In this document: one piece after another, positions 1 through 5,709 of the stretch
Layout: each line of letters begins with the position of its first letter
How positions within the stretch are numbered: the stretch's first letter is position 1
Assembly: GCA_016782355.1 (NCBI GenBank)
Contig: JADHYP010000067.1
Span: forward strand, 1 to 7,476
Length of the DNA stretch: 7,476 bases
DNA from: Candidatus Syntropharchaeum sp.
GTDB lineage: Archaea > Halobacteriota > Syntropharchaeia > Alkanophagales > Methanospirareceae
Direction: 5' to 3'
The notes under the pieces: model-generated
Database searches by the model: none
Seen by the model: the letters and a program-made list of their open reading frames with translations, nothing else
What the model was told of the DNA's origin: nothing
Position numbers and translations under genes: made by a program

Positions 1-112
1 AAGAAGCGTGGAAGAGATGTAATTCGTAGCCTTCATGCGATGCAATTGTTGCCGCAACTGTGGAATCTATTCCGCCGGAGCATACACAAACTGCGGGTTT
101 GGTTCTTACCAT
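1..112 (-). CDS. queC: 7-cyano-7-deazaguanine synthase QueC, N-terminal part (cut by window edge)
   Basis: Only the first 37 codons are present; the gene continues beyond base 1. Reading the minus strand from the ATG at 110-112, the protein has a short beta strand followed by the ATP-pyrophosphatase P-loop SGGIDST at residues 12-18, then TVAATIASHEGYELHLFHAS, which fits the QueC N-terminus (SGGLDST, EGYEV, then a YGQR motif that would lie outside the window). QueC converts 7-carboxy-7-deazaguanine, ammonia and ATP to preQ0, the precursor of archaeosine in archaeal tRNA or of queuosine in bacteria. Other PP-loop enzymes (for example NAD synthetase or GMP synthetase ATPase subunits) share the loop, so the assignment rests on the short context after it. 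A weak T-rich TATA-like stretch lies near 141-149 on the minus strand, which could give this gene its own promoter. Confidence 0.72.
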   Translation of the reverse strand, partial: MVRTKPAVCVCSGGIDSTVAATIASHEGYELHLFHAS

Positions 113-279
113 TTTGTTTAGATTCTATTAGATCGAGCTACTAAAAAGTTGTTACCTTGTACCCAGACACCCCTACATTTCCGGTGGAATTTGCATCCTT
201 CGATGATTCATGTCCATGTTTTTGGCGAGCGGAAGCTAGCCGCAAACAGCGTGTTATTTGAACGCTTAAAGCAAACCTA

Positions 280-525
280 TCAGAACATTCCTATCAAAAG
301 ATGTAAAAGAATGACAATGACAGCACCGATGACGCCCCCGATCGCACATATCAGGATGACAACCCATGTGTATGCAATCTTCAATCCAAAGACGAAGTTT
401 GCAGCTAAAAGAACGAGCAAACCAAGAATCGAGTTTATGACGATATGCTTAATCATCTTGAACACGAGGTACACCACGATTACCATTACAATTAACGCAA
501 AAAGTATAAATAGTTCTGCTAACAT
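280..525 (-). CDS. BofA-family small integral membrane protein (pro-sigmaK processing inhibitor-like, archaeal)
   Basis: The 81-residue product is almost entirely hydrophobic, with three likely membrane segments at about residues 4-22, 28-46 and 52-78. The spacing and residues (HIVINSILGL near 27-36, AYTWVVILICAIGG near 51-64, then G67 and a hydrophobic end) match the BofA family. That family is named for the Bacillus sporulation protein inhibiting pro-sigmaK processing, but is common in archaea, where its role is unknown. An in-frame ATG at 549 would add eight residues (MVGRGGDL). The start at 525 is preferred because a strong Shine-Dalgarno sequence (GGGGAGGAG, 531-539) sits seven bases before it and lies inside the longer reading frame. 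The start overlaps by one base the stop of a 27-codon ORF upstream, suggesting translational coupling. Confidence 0.78.
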   Translation of the reverse strand: MLAELFILFALIVMVIVVYLVFKMIKHIVINSILGLLVLLAANFVFGLKIAYTWVVILICAIGGVIGAVIVILLHLLIGMF

Positions 526-608
526 CAAATCTCCTCCCCTTCCAACCATCTTGCGGTCCCATACTCCGTTTCAGCCTCTTGCTGCTCTATCTTCATAGTT
601 TCATTCAT
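525..608 (-). CDS. 27-residue acidic small ORF coupled to the bofA-like gene
   Basis: Starting at the ATG at 606-608, the minus strand encodes 27 codons and a TGA whose last base is the first base of the bofA-like ATG (a TGATG junction). A Shine-Dalgarno sequence GAGGTGG (616-622) lies seven bases upstream of the ATG, and a TATA-like box is at a suitable distance further up. The peptide begins MNETMKIEQQEAETEYG. It has eight Glu against one Lys and one Arg, no membrane segment and a Trp near the end. I do not recognise a family. It may be a real small protein made with the membrane protein, or a leader that sets its translation. The ribosome binding site and exact stop/start overlap are seen directly; expression is inferred. 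Confidence 0.5.
   Translation of the reverse strand: MNETMKIEQQEAETEYGTARWLEGEEI
531..539 (-). promoter_or_regulatory. Ribosome binding site that decides the bofA-like start
   Basis: On the minus strand GGGGAGGAG precedes the ATG at 523-525 with about six bases of spacer. It lies downstream of the other possible start at 549, so it supports the shorter protein. Confidence 0.65.
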
Positions 609-615
609 GGTTTTA

Positions 616-622
616 CCACCTC
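616..622 (-). promoter_or_regulatory. Ribosome binding site of the 27-codon small ORF
   Basis: GAGGTGG on the minus strand lies seven bases upstream of the ATG at 608. It is complementary to the archaeal 16S rRNA 3' end (anti-SD CCUCC) and is the main reason to take the small ORF seriously. Confidence 0.5.
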
Positions 623-660
623 ATCTGGAATTGTTACAATCTAATACCAAAGTTTCAGAG

Positions 661-669
661 TAATAAAAG
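661..669 (-). promoter_or_regulatory. Possible TATA box for the small ORF and bofA-like gene
   Basis: The minus strand reads CTTTTATTA here. A start point about 25 bases downstream would fall near 640, leaving a leader of roughly 30 bases that contains the GAGGTGG ribosome binding site. The match to an archaeal TATA box is moderate only. Confidence 0.35.
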
Positions 670-738
670 CTTTCTGATTTTTTTATGCCATTCTCCTTTG
701 TAAATAAGAATATCCTCGTCTGTTTCCATGAATAAATA

Positions 739-747
739 TTATATAAA
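739..747 (+). promoter_or_regulatory. Archaeal TATA box upstream of the larA-like gene and ribosomal cluster
   Basis: TTATATAAA is centred about 36 bases before the ATG at 779, so transcription would start near 768 and give a leader of only about ten bases. No Shine-Dalgarno sequence is visible before that ATG, which fits a nearly leaderless mRNA. This is the only good plus-strand promoter seen before the ribosomal genes, so it may drive the whole cluster. Confidence 0.5.
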
Positions 748-778
748 CTCATCGTAAGAAACAATCATAAGTAAAACC

Positions 779-2035
779 ATGACAAAAATACAAATCCCTT
801 ACGGCTCCAAGTTGATGGACGTGGACATAGAAGGTAAACTATTAGACATTGAGGACGGCAGAAGCAAAACTAACTCCAAAGAGCAAGACGTGATAAAACA
901 CGCCCTCGAAAACCCCATCGGCACAAAGAGGCTGAGTGAAATAGTGAATGCGAAAAAGAACGGTAAAATAATAATCGTTGTTGACGACCACACACGAGAC
1001 GCGCCTACCGAGAAAATGCTCGATGCTATAACAGAAGAAATGGGCGAAGAGCATAAACATATCACATTGCTCGTGGCTTGCGGCACACATTCGCCACCCG
1101 CTGAAGAAGAATTAAAGAGGATACTTGGTAAGCATTTTTATCAATTTGACGTATTGATTCACGATTGCGATGCGAAAGATCTGGTGTATCAGGGCACGAC
1201 AAGCAGAGGGACACCTGTGCTGCTAAATAGAAGCTACGTGGAAGCAGACATAAAGATTCTAACTGGCGACGTAACCCTACATTACTATGCAGGGTTCGGT
1301 GGTGGAAGAAAGAGCATCCTTCCGGGTATATCATCACGAGAGGCGATAAAAAATAATCATGCGCTTCTGGTGGATGACCATGCGAGAACTGCAAACGTAG
1401 AAAATAACCCCGTGCATCTGGATATGTCAGAAGCGGCATCCTTTGCACGCCCGGATTTCGTAATAAATACAGCCGCCGACGATTCGGGAAATCCGGTGGA
1501 CGCATACGCAGGTGATATGACCGCCGTGTTTCTTAGGGGTGCTGAGGTTGCAAAGGACTTGTTTTGCCGTGAAACTGACGATTTATTTGACGTTCTGGTG
1601 GTAAGCGCCGGTGGATTCCCAAAAGATAGAAACCTGTATCAAGCGACAAAGGCAGTCGAGAATTGCTATCGAGCAGTAGTTCCGGGCGGTAAGTTAATTT
1701 TAATCGCAGAATGTCGAGAAGGAATCGGTGACGCGTATTTCGAGGAGTGGATGAACGAATACGCGAGCTATGAAGAAGCCGAAGAGGCAATCAAAACGAA
1801 TTTTGTGCTCGGCGGGCATAAAGCGTTTTATATGAGGAAAACAATGAAACGAGTCCGGCTGTCCATTGTTTCCGAACTCAACACGCATATTCTAAATAGA
1901 TGGGGAATAAATGCTTACAATTCTGTTTGGGAAGCAGTTGAAGAAGAAAAAATGAATATAAAAGATAAAGTTAAAATAGGTATAGTTAAAAAAGGTTTGG
2001 ATACTTTATTAGTTCCAACGATAAAAAATAGATAA
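779..2035 (+). CDS. larA: LarA-family nickel-pincer-nucleotide hydroxyacid racemase/epimerase
   Basis: The 418-residue product has the size and layout of LarA (lactate racemase of Lactobacillus plantarum, 424 residues; DUF2088 N-terminal domain). The catalytic set is recognisable: DDHTR at 69-73 (D70 and R73 matching LarA D72 and R75), CGTHSP with H104 (H108), H168 (H174), GGGRKSILPG with K178 (K184, the lysine that binds the pincer cofactor), H194 (H200) and K291 (K298). The enzyme family moves a hydride to and from the alpha carbon of 2-hydroxyacids, inverting the stereocentre, using a nickel-pincer nucleotide made by LarB, LarC and LarE. None of those is in this window. Homologues act on lactate, malate, sugar acids and other substrates, so the substrate cannot be assigned. 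The gene ends 24 bases before rpl19e and probably shares its transcript. That is odd company: in the usual archaeal spc operon this position belongs to ribosomal protein eL32. Confidence 0.85.
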   Translation: MTKIQIPYGSKLMDVDIEGKLLDIEDGRSKTNSKEQDVIKHALENPIGTKRLSEIVNAKKNGKIIIVVDDHTRDAPTEKMLDAITEEMGEEHKHITLLVACGTHSPPAEEELKRILGKHFYQFDVLIHDCDAKDLVYQGTTSRGTPVLLNRSYVEADIKILTGDVTLHYYAGFGGGRKSILPGISSREAIKNNHALLVDDHARTANVENNPVHLDMSEAASFARPDFVINTAADDSGNPVDAYAGDMTAVFLRGAEVAKDLFCRETDDLFDVLVVSAGGFPKDRNLYQATKAVENCYRAVVPGGKLILIAECREGIGDAYFEEWMNEYASYEEAEEAIKTNFVLGGHKAFYMRKTMKRVRLSIVSELNTHILNRWGINAYNSVWEAVEEEKMNIKDKVKIGIVKKGLDTLLVPTIKNR

Positions 2036-2059
2036 AGGAGGAAGTAAGGATAAGCAGCA

Positions 2060-2530
2060 ATGGTAAATCTTTCGAAACAGAAGAGGATAGCGGCACAGGT
2101 GTTAAAAGTCGGCGTGGGACGGGTTTGGATAGACCCTGACCCTGAAGTTACAGGGGATATAGCAGAGGCAATAACGAGAGCGGATATTCGAGGGTTGATA
2201 GAAAAGGGTATCATAAAAGAGAAGCAGAAACAAGGTGTAAGCAGGGGAAGGGCGAGAGAGCGAGCGATGAAAAAAGCAGTTGGGCGTAGAAAGGGGCATG
2301 GTTCCAGAAAAGGTGCAAAAGGTGCGAGAGGGGGCAAGAAAAGACGGTGGATAACTAAGATAAGGGCTTTACGTAGAAGGTTGAAAGAGCTCAGGGATGA
2401 AAGTTACGTTGACAGAACTACGTATCGTAAGTTATACAACAAAGCGAAAGGCGGTGAATTCAGAAATATCGCACATTTAAATGATTTTATAAAAGCGAAT
2501 GGACTACTAAAAGTGGAGGAGGCTAAGTAG
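2060..2530 (+). CDS. rpl19e: Large-subunit ribosomal protein eL19
   Basis: The 156-residue protein matches archaeal eL19 along its whole length. It has LSKQKRIAAQVLKVGVGRVW at residues 4-23, DIRGLIEKG near 43-51, the very basic GRRKGHGSRKGAKGARGGKK near 75-94, then IRALRRRLKELRD and the TYRKLYNKAKGGEFR segment of the C-terminal helices. eL19 is found in archaea and eukaryotes, not bacteria, and binds 23S rRNA near the polypeptide exit region and inter-subunit bridges. This makes it a reliable marker that the contig is archaeal. The only in-frame start after a stop codon at 2051-2053 is the ATG at 2060. A GGAGG lies 17 bases upstream, rather far away, and a weaker AAGGAT lies closer. uL18 follows after 6 bases. 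Confidence 0.95.
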   Translation: MVNLSKQKRIAAQVLKVGVGRVWIDPDPEVTGDIAEAITRADIRGLIEKGIIKEKQKQGVSRGRARERAMKKAVGRRKGHGSRKGAKGARGGKKRRWITKIRALRRRLKELRDESYVDRTTYRKLYNKAKGGEFRNIAHLNDFIKANGLLKVEEAK

Positions 2531-2536
2531 AATAGT

Positions 2537-3070
2537 ATGACGAGAAGAACAAGCGCAAGCGGTCCAACTTACAGGGTTCCGTTTAGAAGGAGAAGAGAGG
2601 GTAAGACTGACTACCGCCGAAGACTGAAACTGTTGCTCAGCAGAAAGCCAAGGGTAGTAGTGAGAAAAAGCAATAAATACGTCCGGATACAACTGGTTTC
2701 GGCTGATACGCTCGGTGATAAAACATTTGTCGCGGCTATATCTTCTGAACTTGGAAGATACGGATATGAAGGAGGAAAAGGTAACATGCCCGCAGCTTAT
2801 CTTACGGGATTGTTATTTGGCAAGAAGGCGAAAGAAGTGGGATTTGACGACGCTATACTCGACATCGGACTGCATACGCCTGTTCATGGCTCTAATGTGT
2901 ATGCGGCTTTAAAAGGTGCTCTCGATTCCGGGATGACCATCCCTCATGACCCCGCTGTCTTCCCCTCGGATGAGCGTATTCGTGGAGAACATATCGCAAC
3001 GTTCTTAAAAGACAGTTCCATCTTAGATAATTTCGACAGCGTGAAGGAGAAGATAAAGGCAGAAGAATGA
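2537..3070 (+). CDS. rpl18: Large-subunit ribosomal protein uL18 (archaeal L18/eukaryotic L5 type)
   Basis: The 177-residue protein is of the long archaeal/eukaryotic form. It has a basic N-terminus ([20 protein letters not shown]), the RNA-binding strand [17 protein letters not shown] at 37-53, [13 protein letters not shown] near 86-98, [20 protein letters not shown] near 107-126, and [19 protein letters not shown] at 135-153. uL18 binds 5S rRNA and, with uL5, places it in the central protuberance. The bacterial protein is about 120 residues and lacks the C-terminal part. The stop codon overlaps the start of rps5 (ATGA), so the two are probably translationally coupled. Confidence 0.96.
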   Translation: MTRRTSASGPTYRVPFRRRREGKTDYRRRLKLLLSRKPRVVVRKSNKYVRIQLVSADTLGDKTFVAAISSELGRYGYEGGKGNMPAAYLTGLLFGKKAKEVGFDDAILDIGLHTPVHGSNVYAALKGALDSGMTIPHDPAVFPSDERIRGEHIATFLKDSSILDNFDSVKEKIKAEE

Positions 3071-3696
3071 GTGGAAAAGCAGGTTGGAGAAGAAGGGAAG
3101 AGGAATGGACGCCTGTGACAAGGTTGGGCGTACTGGTGCAAAATGGAGAAATAAAAAGCATAGAAGAAGTTCTTCGGTCTAGATATCCATTGAGGGAGCA
3201 TCAAATTGTGGATGCTCTTCTTCCTGACCTCAGTGAGGAGGTTCTGGATATAAACCTTGTCCAGAGGATGACCGATTCAGGAAGAAGGGTTAAGTTCAGA
3301 GTGTGTGTAATTGTAGGGAATCGAGAAGGGTATCTTGGCATAGGATTGGGTAAAGACGTTCTTGTCCGCAATGGCATTACGAAGGCGGTAAGAGCAGCTA
3401 AATTGGACCTCACATATATCGAGCGAGGATGCGGCTCCTGGGAATGCGACTGTAACGAGAAACATTCCCTGCCTTTCAAGGTGACGGGGAAATCAGGCGG
3501 CGTTGAAATAACTTTGAAACCTGCTCCAAAAGGGCTCGGACTCGCTGCCGGAGATACGCCGAAGAAGGTATTGGAGTTCGCGGGTGTTAACGATGTATGG
3601 GCAAAGACAAAGGGTAAAACGAGAACCACGTTTAACTTCGCACTTGCAACTTACGATGCGTTACGGAGAACGGCTTTAGTAAAAACTTTGAAGTGA
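3067..3696 (+). CDS. rps5: Small-subunit ribosomal protein uS5
   Basis: The 209-residue protein is archaeal uS5. The N-terminal double-stranded-RNA-binding-like domain is at about residues 45-115, with the signature [14 protein letters not shown] at 83-96. The archaeal/eukaryotic segment GCGSWECDC at 121-129, [20 protein letters not shown] and [10 protein letters not shown] at 153-162 lead into the C-terminal domain. uS5 lines the mRNA entry side of the small subunit and helps fidelity and mRNA unwinding. Its ATG overlaps the uL18 stop by four bases. uL30 follows after nine bases. Confidence 0.96.
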   Translation: MSGKAGWRRREEEWTPVTRLGVLVQNGEIKSIEEVLRSRYPLREHQIVDALLPDLSEEVLDINLVQRMTDSGRRVKFRVCVIVGNREGYLGIGLGKDVLVRNGITKAVRAAKLDLTYIERGCGSWECDCNEKHSLPFKVTGKSGGVEITLKPAPKGLGLAAGDTPKKVLEFAGVNDVWAKTKGKTRTTFNFALATYDALRRTALVKTLK

Positions 3697-3705
3697 AATG
3701 AAAAA

Positions 3706-4173
3706 ATGTATGCTGTAATAAAGCTAAGAGGAAGTGTGAGTATAAGACCTGAGATAAAGCATACGTTAGAACTTCTTCGATTACATAGAGTGAACCACTG
3801 TGTAGTGGTAGAAGAGAATGCTTATTACAAGGGAATGATAAGGAAAGTGAAGGATTACGTTGCCTGGGGTGATATTTCCGAGGACGTGCTTGAGGTATTA
3901 TTTAAAAAAAGGGGTAGGTTAGAAGGCGGTAAAAGATTAACCGAGGAGTATTTACGCGAGAATACTTCTTTTGACTCGATGAAAGAACTTGCTCACGGTT
4001 TGTATGAAGGTAAGACGAAGATGAAGGATTTGACGGGAGTCAAGATAAAACCCCTTTTCAGGCTTCATCCACCAAGAAAAGGGCATAAAGGTATAAAACG
4101 GAGCGTTAAGCAAGGTGGCGAACTCGGCTATCACGGCGATAAGATAAATGAGTTGTTGGTTAAGATGCGGTAA
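3706..4173 (+). CDS. rpl30: Large-subunit ribosomal protein uL30 (archaeal L30/L7 type)
   Basis: The 155-residue protein has the uL30 core ([20 protein letters not shown] at 1-20, [13 protein letters not shown] at 23-35, [18 protein letters not shown] at 40-57) and the archaeal C-terminal extension ending [20 protein letters not shown] and [14 protein letters not shown]. Bacterial uL30 is only about 60 residues. It binds 23S rRNA on the large subunit. In most archaea the next genes are rpl15 and secY. Neither is present; the operon stops here and AT-rich sequence follows. Confidence 0.95.
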   Translation: MYAVIKLRGSVSIRPEIKHTLELLRLHRVNHCVVVEENAYYKGMIRKVKDYVAWGDISEDVLEVLFKKRGRLEGGKRLTEEYLRENTSFDSMKELAHGLYEGKTKMKDLTGVKIKPLFRLHPPRKGHKGIKRSVKQGGELGYHGDKINELLVKMR

Positions 4174-4239
4174 GGTGATTTTAAAATCTATATTGCGATT
4201 GCAAATCTAAGCGGAGTTATAAGAGCAATCTCATACGCT

Positions 4240-4250
4240 TATTTTTAGTT
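4240..4250 (+). terminator. Possible weak terminator after the ribosomal cluster
   Basis: A short run of five T (TATTTTTAG) lies about 70 bases after the uL30 stop, in otherwise AT-rich sequence. Archaeal RNA polymerase can stop at T-runs without a hairpin. The run is short, so readthrough into the structured island at 4259 is possible. Confidence 0.25.
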
Positions 4251-4258
4251 AGATTTCA

Positions 4259-4339
4259 ATGAACATTCCTCCCCTCAGAGCCTCCACCATATTCCAGGAC
4301 ACGGTTGAGGAGGGTACGAGACCTCCCTCGGTCGCTTAA
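4259..4339 (+). pseudogene. Possible tail of a TnpB-type (IS200/IS605) protein, remainder missing
   Basis: A 26-codon frame from the ATG at 4259 to a TAA reads MNIPPLRASTIF, then VEEGTRPPS before its end. This resembles the low-complexity tail after the RuvC and zinc-finger part of many archaeal TnpB proteins (a PVE..PL segment followed by an EAGT/EAGS-like segment). An in-frame stop lies nine bases upstream, so no catalytic part remains. The resemblance is from memory of the family's style and is short. It could equally be chance translation of a structured RNA gene. Confidence 0.22.
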
Positions 4340-4575
4340 CCACCCTTTCGTCTTCATCCCGACCCTAATCAGACATGCTAACCCCCTATGGTAATCTCCC
4401 GTTTGTGGAGTCCGCGTTTGCATACGGTATGTCCGTCCACATAGAGGCATCGAACTTCCCCAAGTGGCGGGAGGGTCGTCGTTTAGCATATCCCACCTCT
4501 GGTTCGCTAAACTACGAGGCACAGTGCCACCTCGGAATGAATTCCGAGGCATCCGTTAGTGTTTTAGGCGCAAGG
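4259..4575 (+). ncRNA. GC-rich island with strong nested hairpins; unidentified structured RNA, possibly IS200/IS605 omega-RNA-like
   Basis: By hand count about 55% of bases 4261-4560 are G or C, against about 30% on each side. Stems seen directly on the plus strand: 4303-4309 with 4335-4341 (one G-U), enclosing 4310-4314 with 4325-4329; 4404-4409 with 4436-4441, enclosing 4421-4424 with 4428-4431; 4455-4460 with 4469-4474 (one G-U); 4477-4487 with 4506-4516 (ten pairs around one mismatch); and 4530-4537 with 4542-4549 (eight pairs, TGAA loop). The G-U pairs would be A-C mismatches on the other strand, so the plus strand is favoured. Together with a TnpB-tail-like reading frame at the 5' side, this resembles the 3' end of an IS200/IS605-type element, where tnpB overlaps its guide (omega) RNA. 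It does not match tRNA, 5S rRNA, RNase P RNA or SRP RNA as far as I can tell. Exact ends are unknown. Confidence 0.4.
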
Positions 4576-4582
4576 ATAAAAA

Positions 4583-4831
4583 CTATTGTTCGTCTTTATG
4601 ATACATATCTAAGAAAACTATTTTATTCTCTTTTTCAATATACAAATAAGATAATCTGAATGGAGGGACATAGACTTCTCTTGTACCTTTCCTGGCATAT
4701 CTCATAGGTTTTCCGATTTCAGGAGAATCAATGATCTTGCTTATCTGCTTTTTAACCTTCGATTTTAGTAGGTTATCTTTGATCTTTTTAATCTTCTTTT
4801 CAAATAGATGATCATAGGCAATATCTACCAT
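4583..4831 (-). CDS. RelE/ParE-superfamily toxin (probable mRNA interferase)
   Basis: The 82-residue basic protein has the RelE-type layout: two N-terminal helices rich in Lys (FEKKIKKIKDNLLKSKVKKQ, 10-29), SPEIGKPMRYARKGTREVYV at 36-55, then strands FRLSYLYIEKENKIVFLDMY and the end HKDEQ. RelE-type toxins cut mRNA on the ribosome; ParE-type relatives poison gyrase, and length and C-terminus here fit RelE better. It is the second gene of a pair: its ATG lies inside the last codons of the AbrB-type antitoxin (overlap 4825-4831), the usual arrangement for coupled antitoxin-toxin translation. It ends seven bases or less from the structured island on the opposite strand. Confidence 0.72.
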   Translation of the reverse strand: MVDIAYDHLFEKKIKKIKDNLLKSKVKKQISKIIDSPEIGKPMRYARKGTREVYVPPFRLSYLYIEKENKIVFLDMYHKDEQ

Positions 4832-5091
4832 TTTTCTAGTGCTTTTAAGAAGTTTTTGTCATCCATCTCTTTGAATAGTCCCCTTTCATATCTTTTAAGA
4901 GCTTCTTCAGTTCTTTTACCGAAGATTATGTCTTCACGTAGAGCGTCATCTAAGTCGCTGATTTTTTTCAGGATCAATTGCCCCTCATTCTCAATGATAA
5001 CTAGTTTTTCACCTTCGTGAATGTTGCTCCTCATTCCAGCAGGAATTACAACTTGCCCTTTTGAGCTCATTTTCGTTATAGCAATCTCCAC
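4825..5091 (-). CDS. AbrB/MazE-type (SpoVT-AbrB fold) antitoxin
   Basis: The 88-residue protein starts with the swapped-hairpin DNA-binding domain typical of AbrB: EIAITKMSSKGQVVIPAGMR at residues 2-21 and GEKLVIIENEGQLILKK near 27-43. An acidic/basic helical tail follows (45-88) that would wrap the toxin. The start is a GTG at 5089-5091, chosen because the family normally has five to seven residues before the SSKGQ motif; an internal ATG at 5070 would remove the first strand. A GGTGATG sequence lies just upstream of the GTG, and a good TATA box further up. Such antitoxins neutralise the partner and repress their own promoter. Confidence 0.78.
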   Translation of the reverse strand: MEIAITKMSSKGQVVIPAGMRSNIHEGEKLVIIENEGQLILKKISDLDDALREDIIFGKRTEEALKRYERGLFKEMDDKNFLKALEKW

Positions 5092-5123
5092 GATGCATCA
5101 CCAAAATAATATTCGTCTTACAT

Positions 5124-5133
5124 CATATATAAA
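5124..5133 (-). promoter_or_regulatory. TATA box of the antitoxin-toxin pair
   Basis: The minus strand reads TTTATATATG, a good archaeal TATA element. A start about 25 bases downstream would fall near 5104, leaving a leader of about a dozen bases that holds GGTGATG before the GTG start. Confidence 0.45.
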
Positions 5134-5292
5134 TAAATCATTCGCTTTTTCCAATTTTGGTAAACCGTAAAAAATAAAGAAAGAGCAGAGCTTTTAACTT
5201 ATTGAAAACTCTACCCCTTTCTATTGTTTTCTTTATTCCTTCTTCACTTCTTGGGCGGAAAAAGGGTCAGGATGCTATTCGTGGAGGAGCTA

Positions 5293-5487
5293 ATGAAGAT
5301 CCTTGACAAGTTGATTATGTGCTACGATCATTCTTATCTATCCGAACTAAGGCTGAAGTATGAAAATAATAAAGTGAAATGGTGTGTGGAAAATGGGATG
5401 GGTAAGGAGGAGATAAGGATTGTTACCGGAATGAAAGCTCATTTAATAGATGAATACTTCAGTAGGTATCACTTCTATTCAAAGTAG
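5293..5487 (+). CDS. Short DUF1670-like fragment with helix-turn-helix-like end
   Basis: From the ATG at 5293 there are 64 codons. The start is chosen because GGAGGAG at 5283-5289 lies three bases before it; the frame is open back to an ATG at 5224, adding 23 residues of hydrophobic and basic sequence without a ribosome binding site. The segment DHSYLSELRLKYENNKVKWC followed by ENGMGKEEIRIVTGMKAHLI and DEY resembles the C-terminal end of archaeal DUF1670 proteins (HS-x-x-x-I-x-R-Y, then a G-M-S-x-E-E-I-x-x-x-T-G-x-S helix-turn-helix-like part). Full DUF1670 proteins are several times longer, so this is likely a truncated relic that happens to retain a start site. It lies between a toxin-antitoxin pair and an insertion sequence, where gene debris is common. 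Confidence 0.4.
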   Translation: MKILDKLIMCYDHSYLSELRLKYENNKVKWCVENGMGKEEIRIVTGMKAHLIDEYFSRYHFYSK

Positions 5488-5653
5488 CCATCAAAAAAGA
5501 ATTTGAATGCATGATTAAAGTTAATAGACGATTATCATAGCTAATCGCATTCTTGGATAACAGCGCAAAATCATGAAATTTCAAACAAAACCCGGATTTT
5601 TCCACCTTTTGTAACAACAACATCACATTAAAGAAGACAGGTTCCACTCACCC

Positions 5654-5668
5654 AACGCGCAAGGCGTT
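5654..5668. repeat. Small perfect hairpin downstream of the transposase gene
   Basis: AACGC and GCGTT pair perfectly around a five-base loop, 42 bases past the transposase stop on its strand. It could stop transcription or belong to the element's end; no matching sequence was found on the other side of the transposase. Confidence 0.3.
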
Positions 5669-5709
5669 CTGTCCCTATTTGCCCGAATTATCTATCGATA
5701 TCCGCTATG

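Noticed and set aside
113..279. Possible tRNA or terminator between the queC start and the bofA-like gene
   Set aside because: A five-pair hairpin (248-252 with 262-266) is present, but there is no cloverleaf and no T-run in the right place; nothing else is visible in these 167 bases.
149..598. 149-codon plus-strand frame at the left
   Set aside because: It is antisense to the bofA-like gene and small ORF, is rich in Thr, Ile and Pro as expected for the complement of a hydrophobic gene, and lacks a ribosome binding site.
4331..4341. Minus-strand match to the GGTTAAGCGAC seen near the 5' end of 23S rRNA
   Set aside because: Only about eleven bases agree and the surrounding bases do not follow 23S rRNA, so this is a chance match and not an rRNA fragment.
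4256..4552. 98-codon minus-strand frame across the same island
   Set aside because: Unusual composition (rich in Arg, Gly, Trp), no ribosome binding site, and the same bases form strong stems; better explained by structure than by coding.
4259..4575. Group II intron, RNase P RNA or SRP RNA
   Set aside because: I found no domain V-like hairpin, no RNase P core motifs and no SRP domain IV GGAAG-type loop in either orientation.
4375..4659. 94-codon plus-strand frame across the GC-rich island
   Set aside because: It spans the hairpins and runs into the AT-rich toxin end without a change of character, has no ribosome binding site, and shows no family I recognise.
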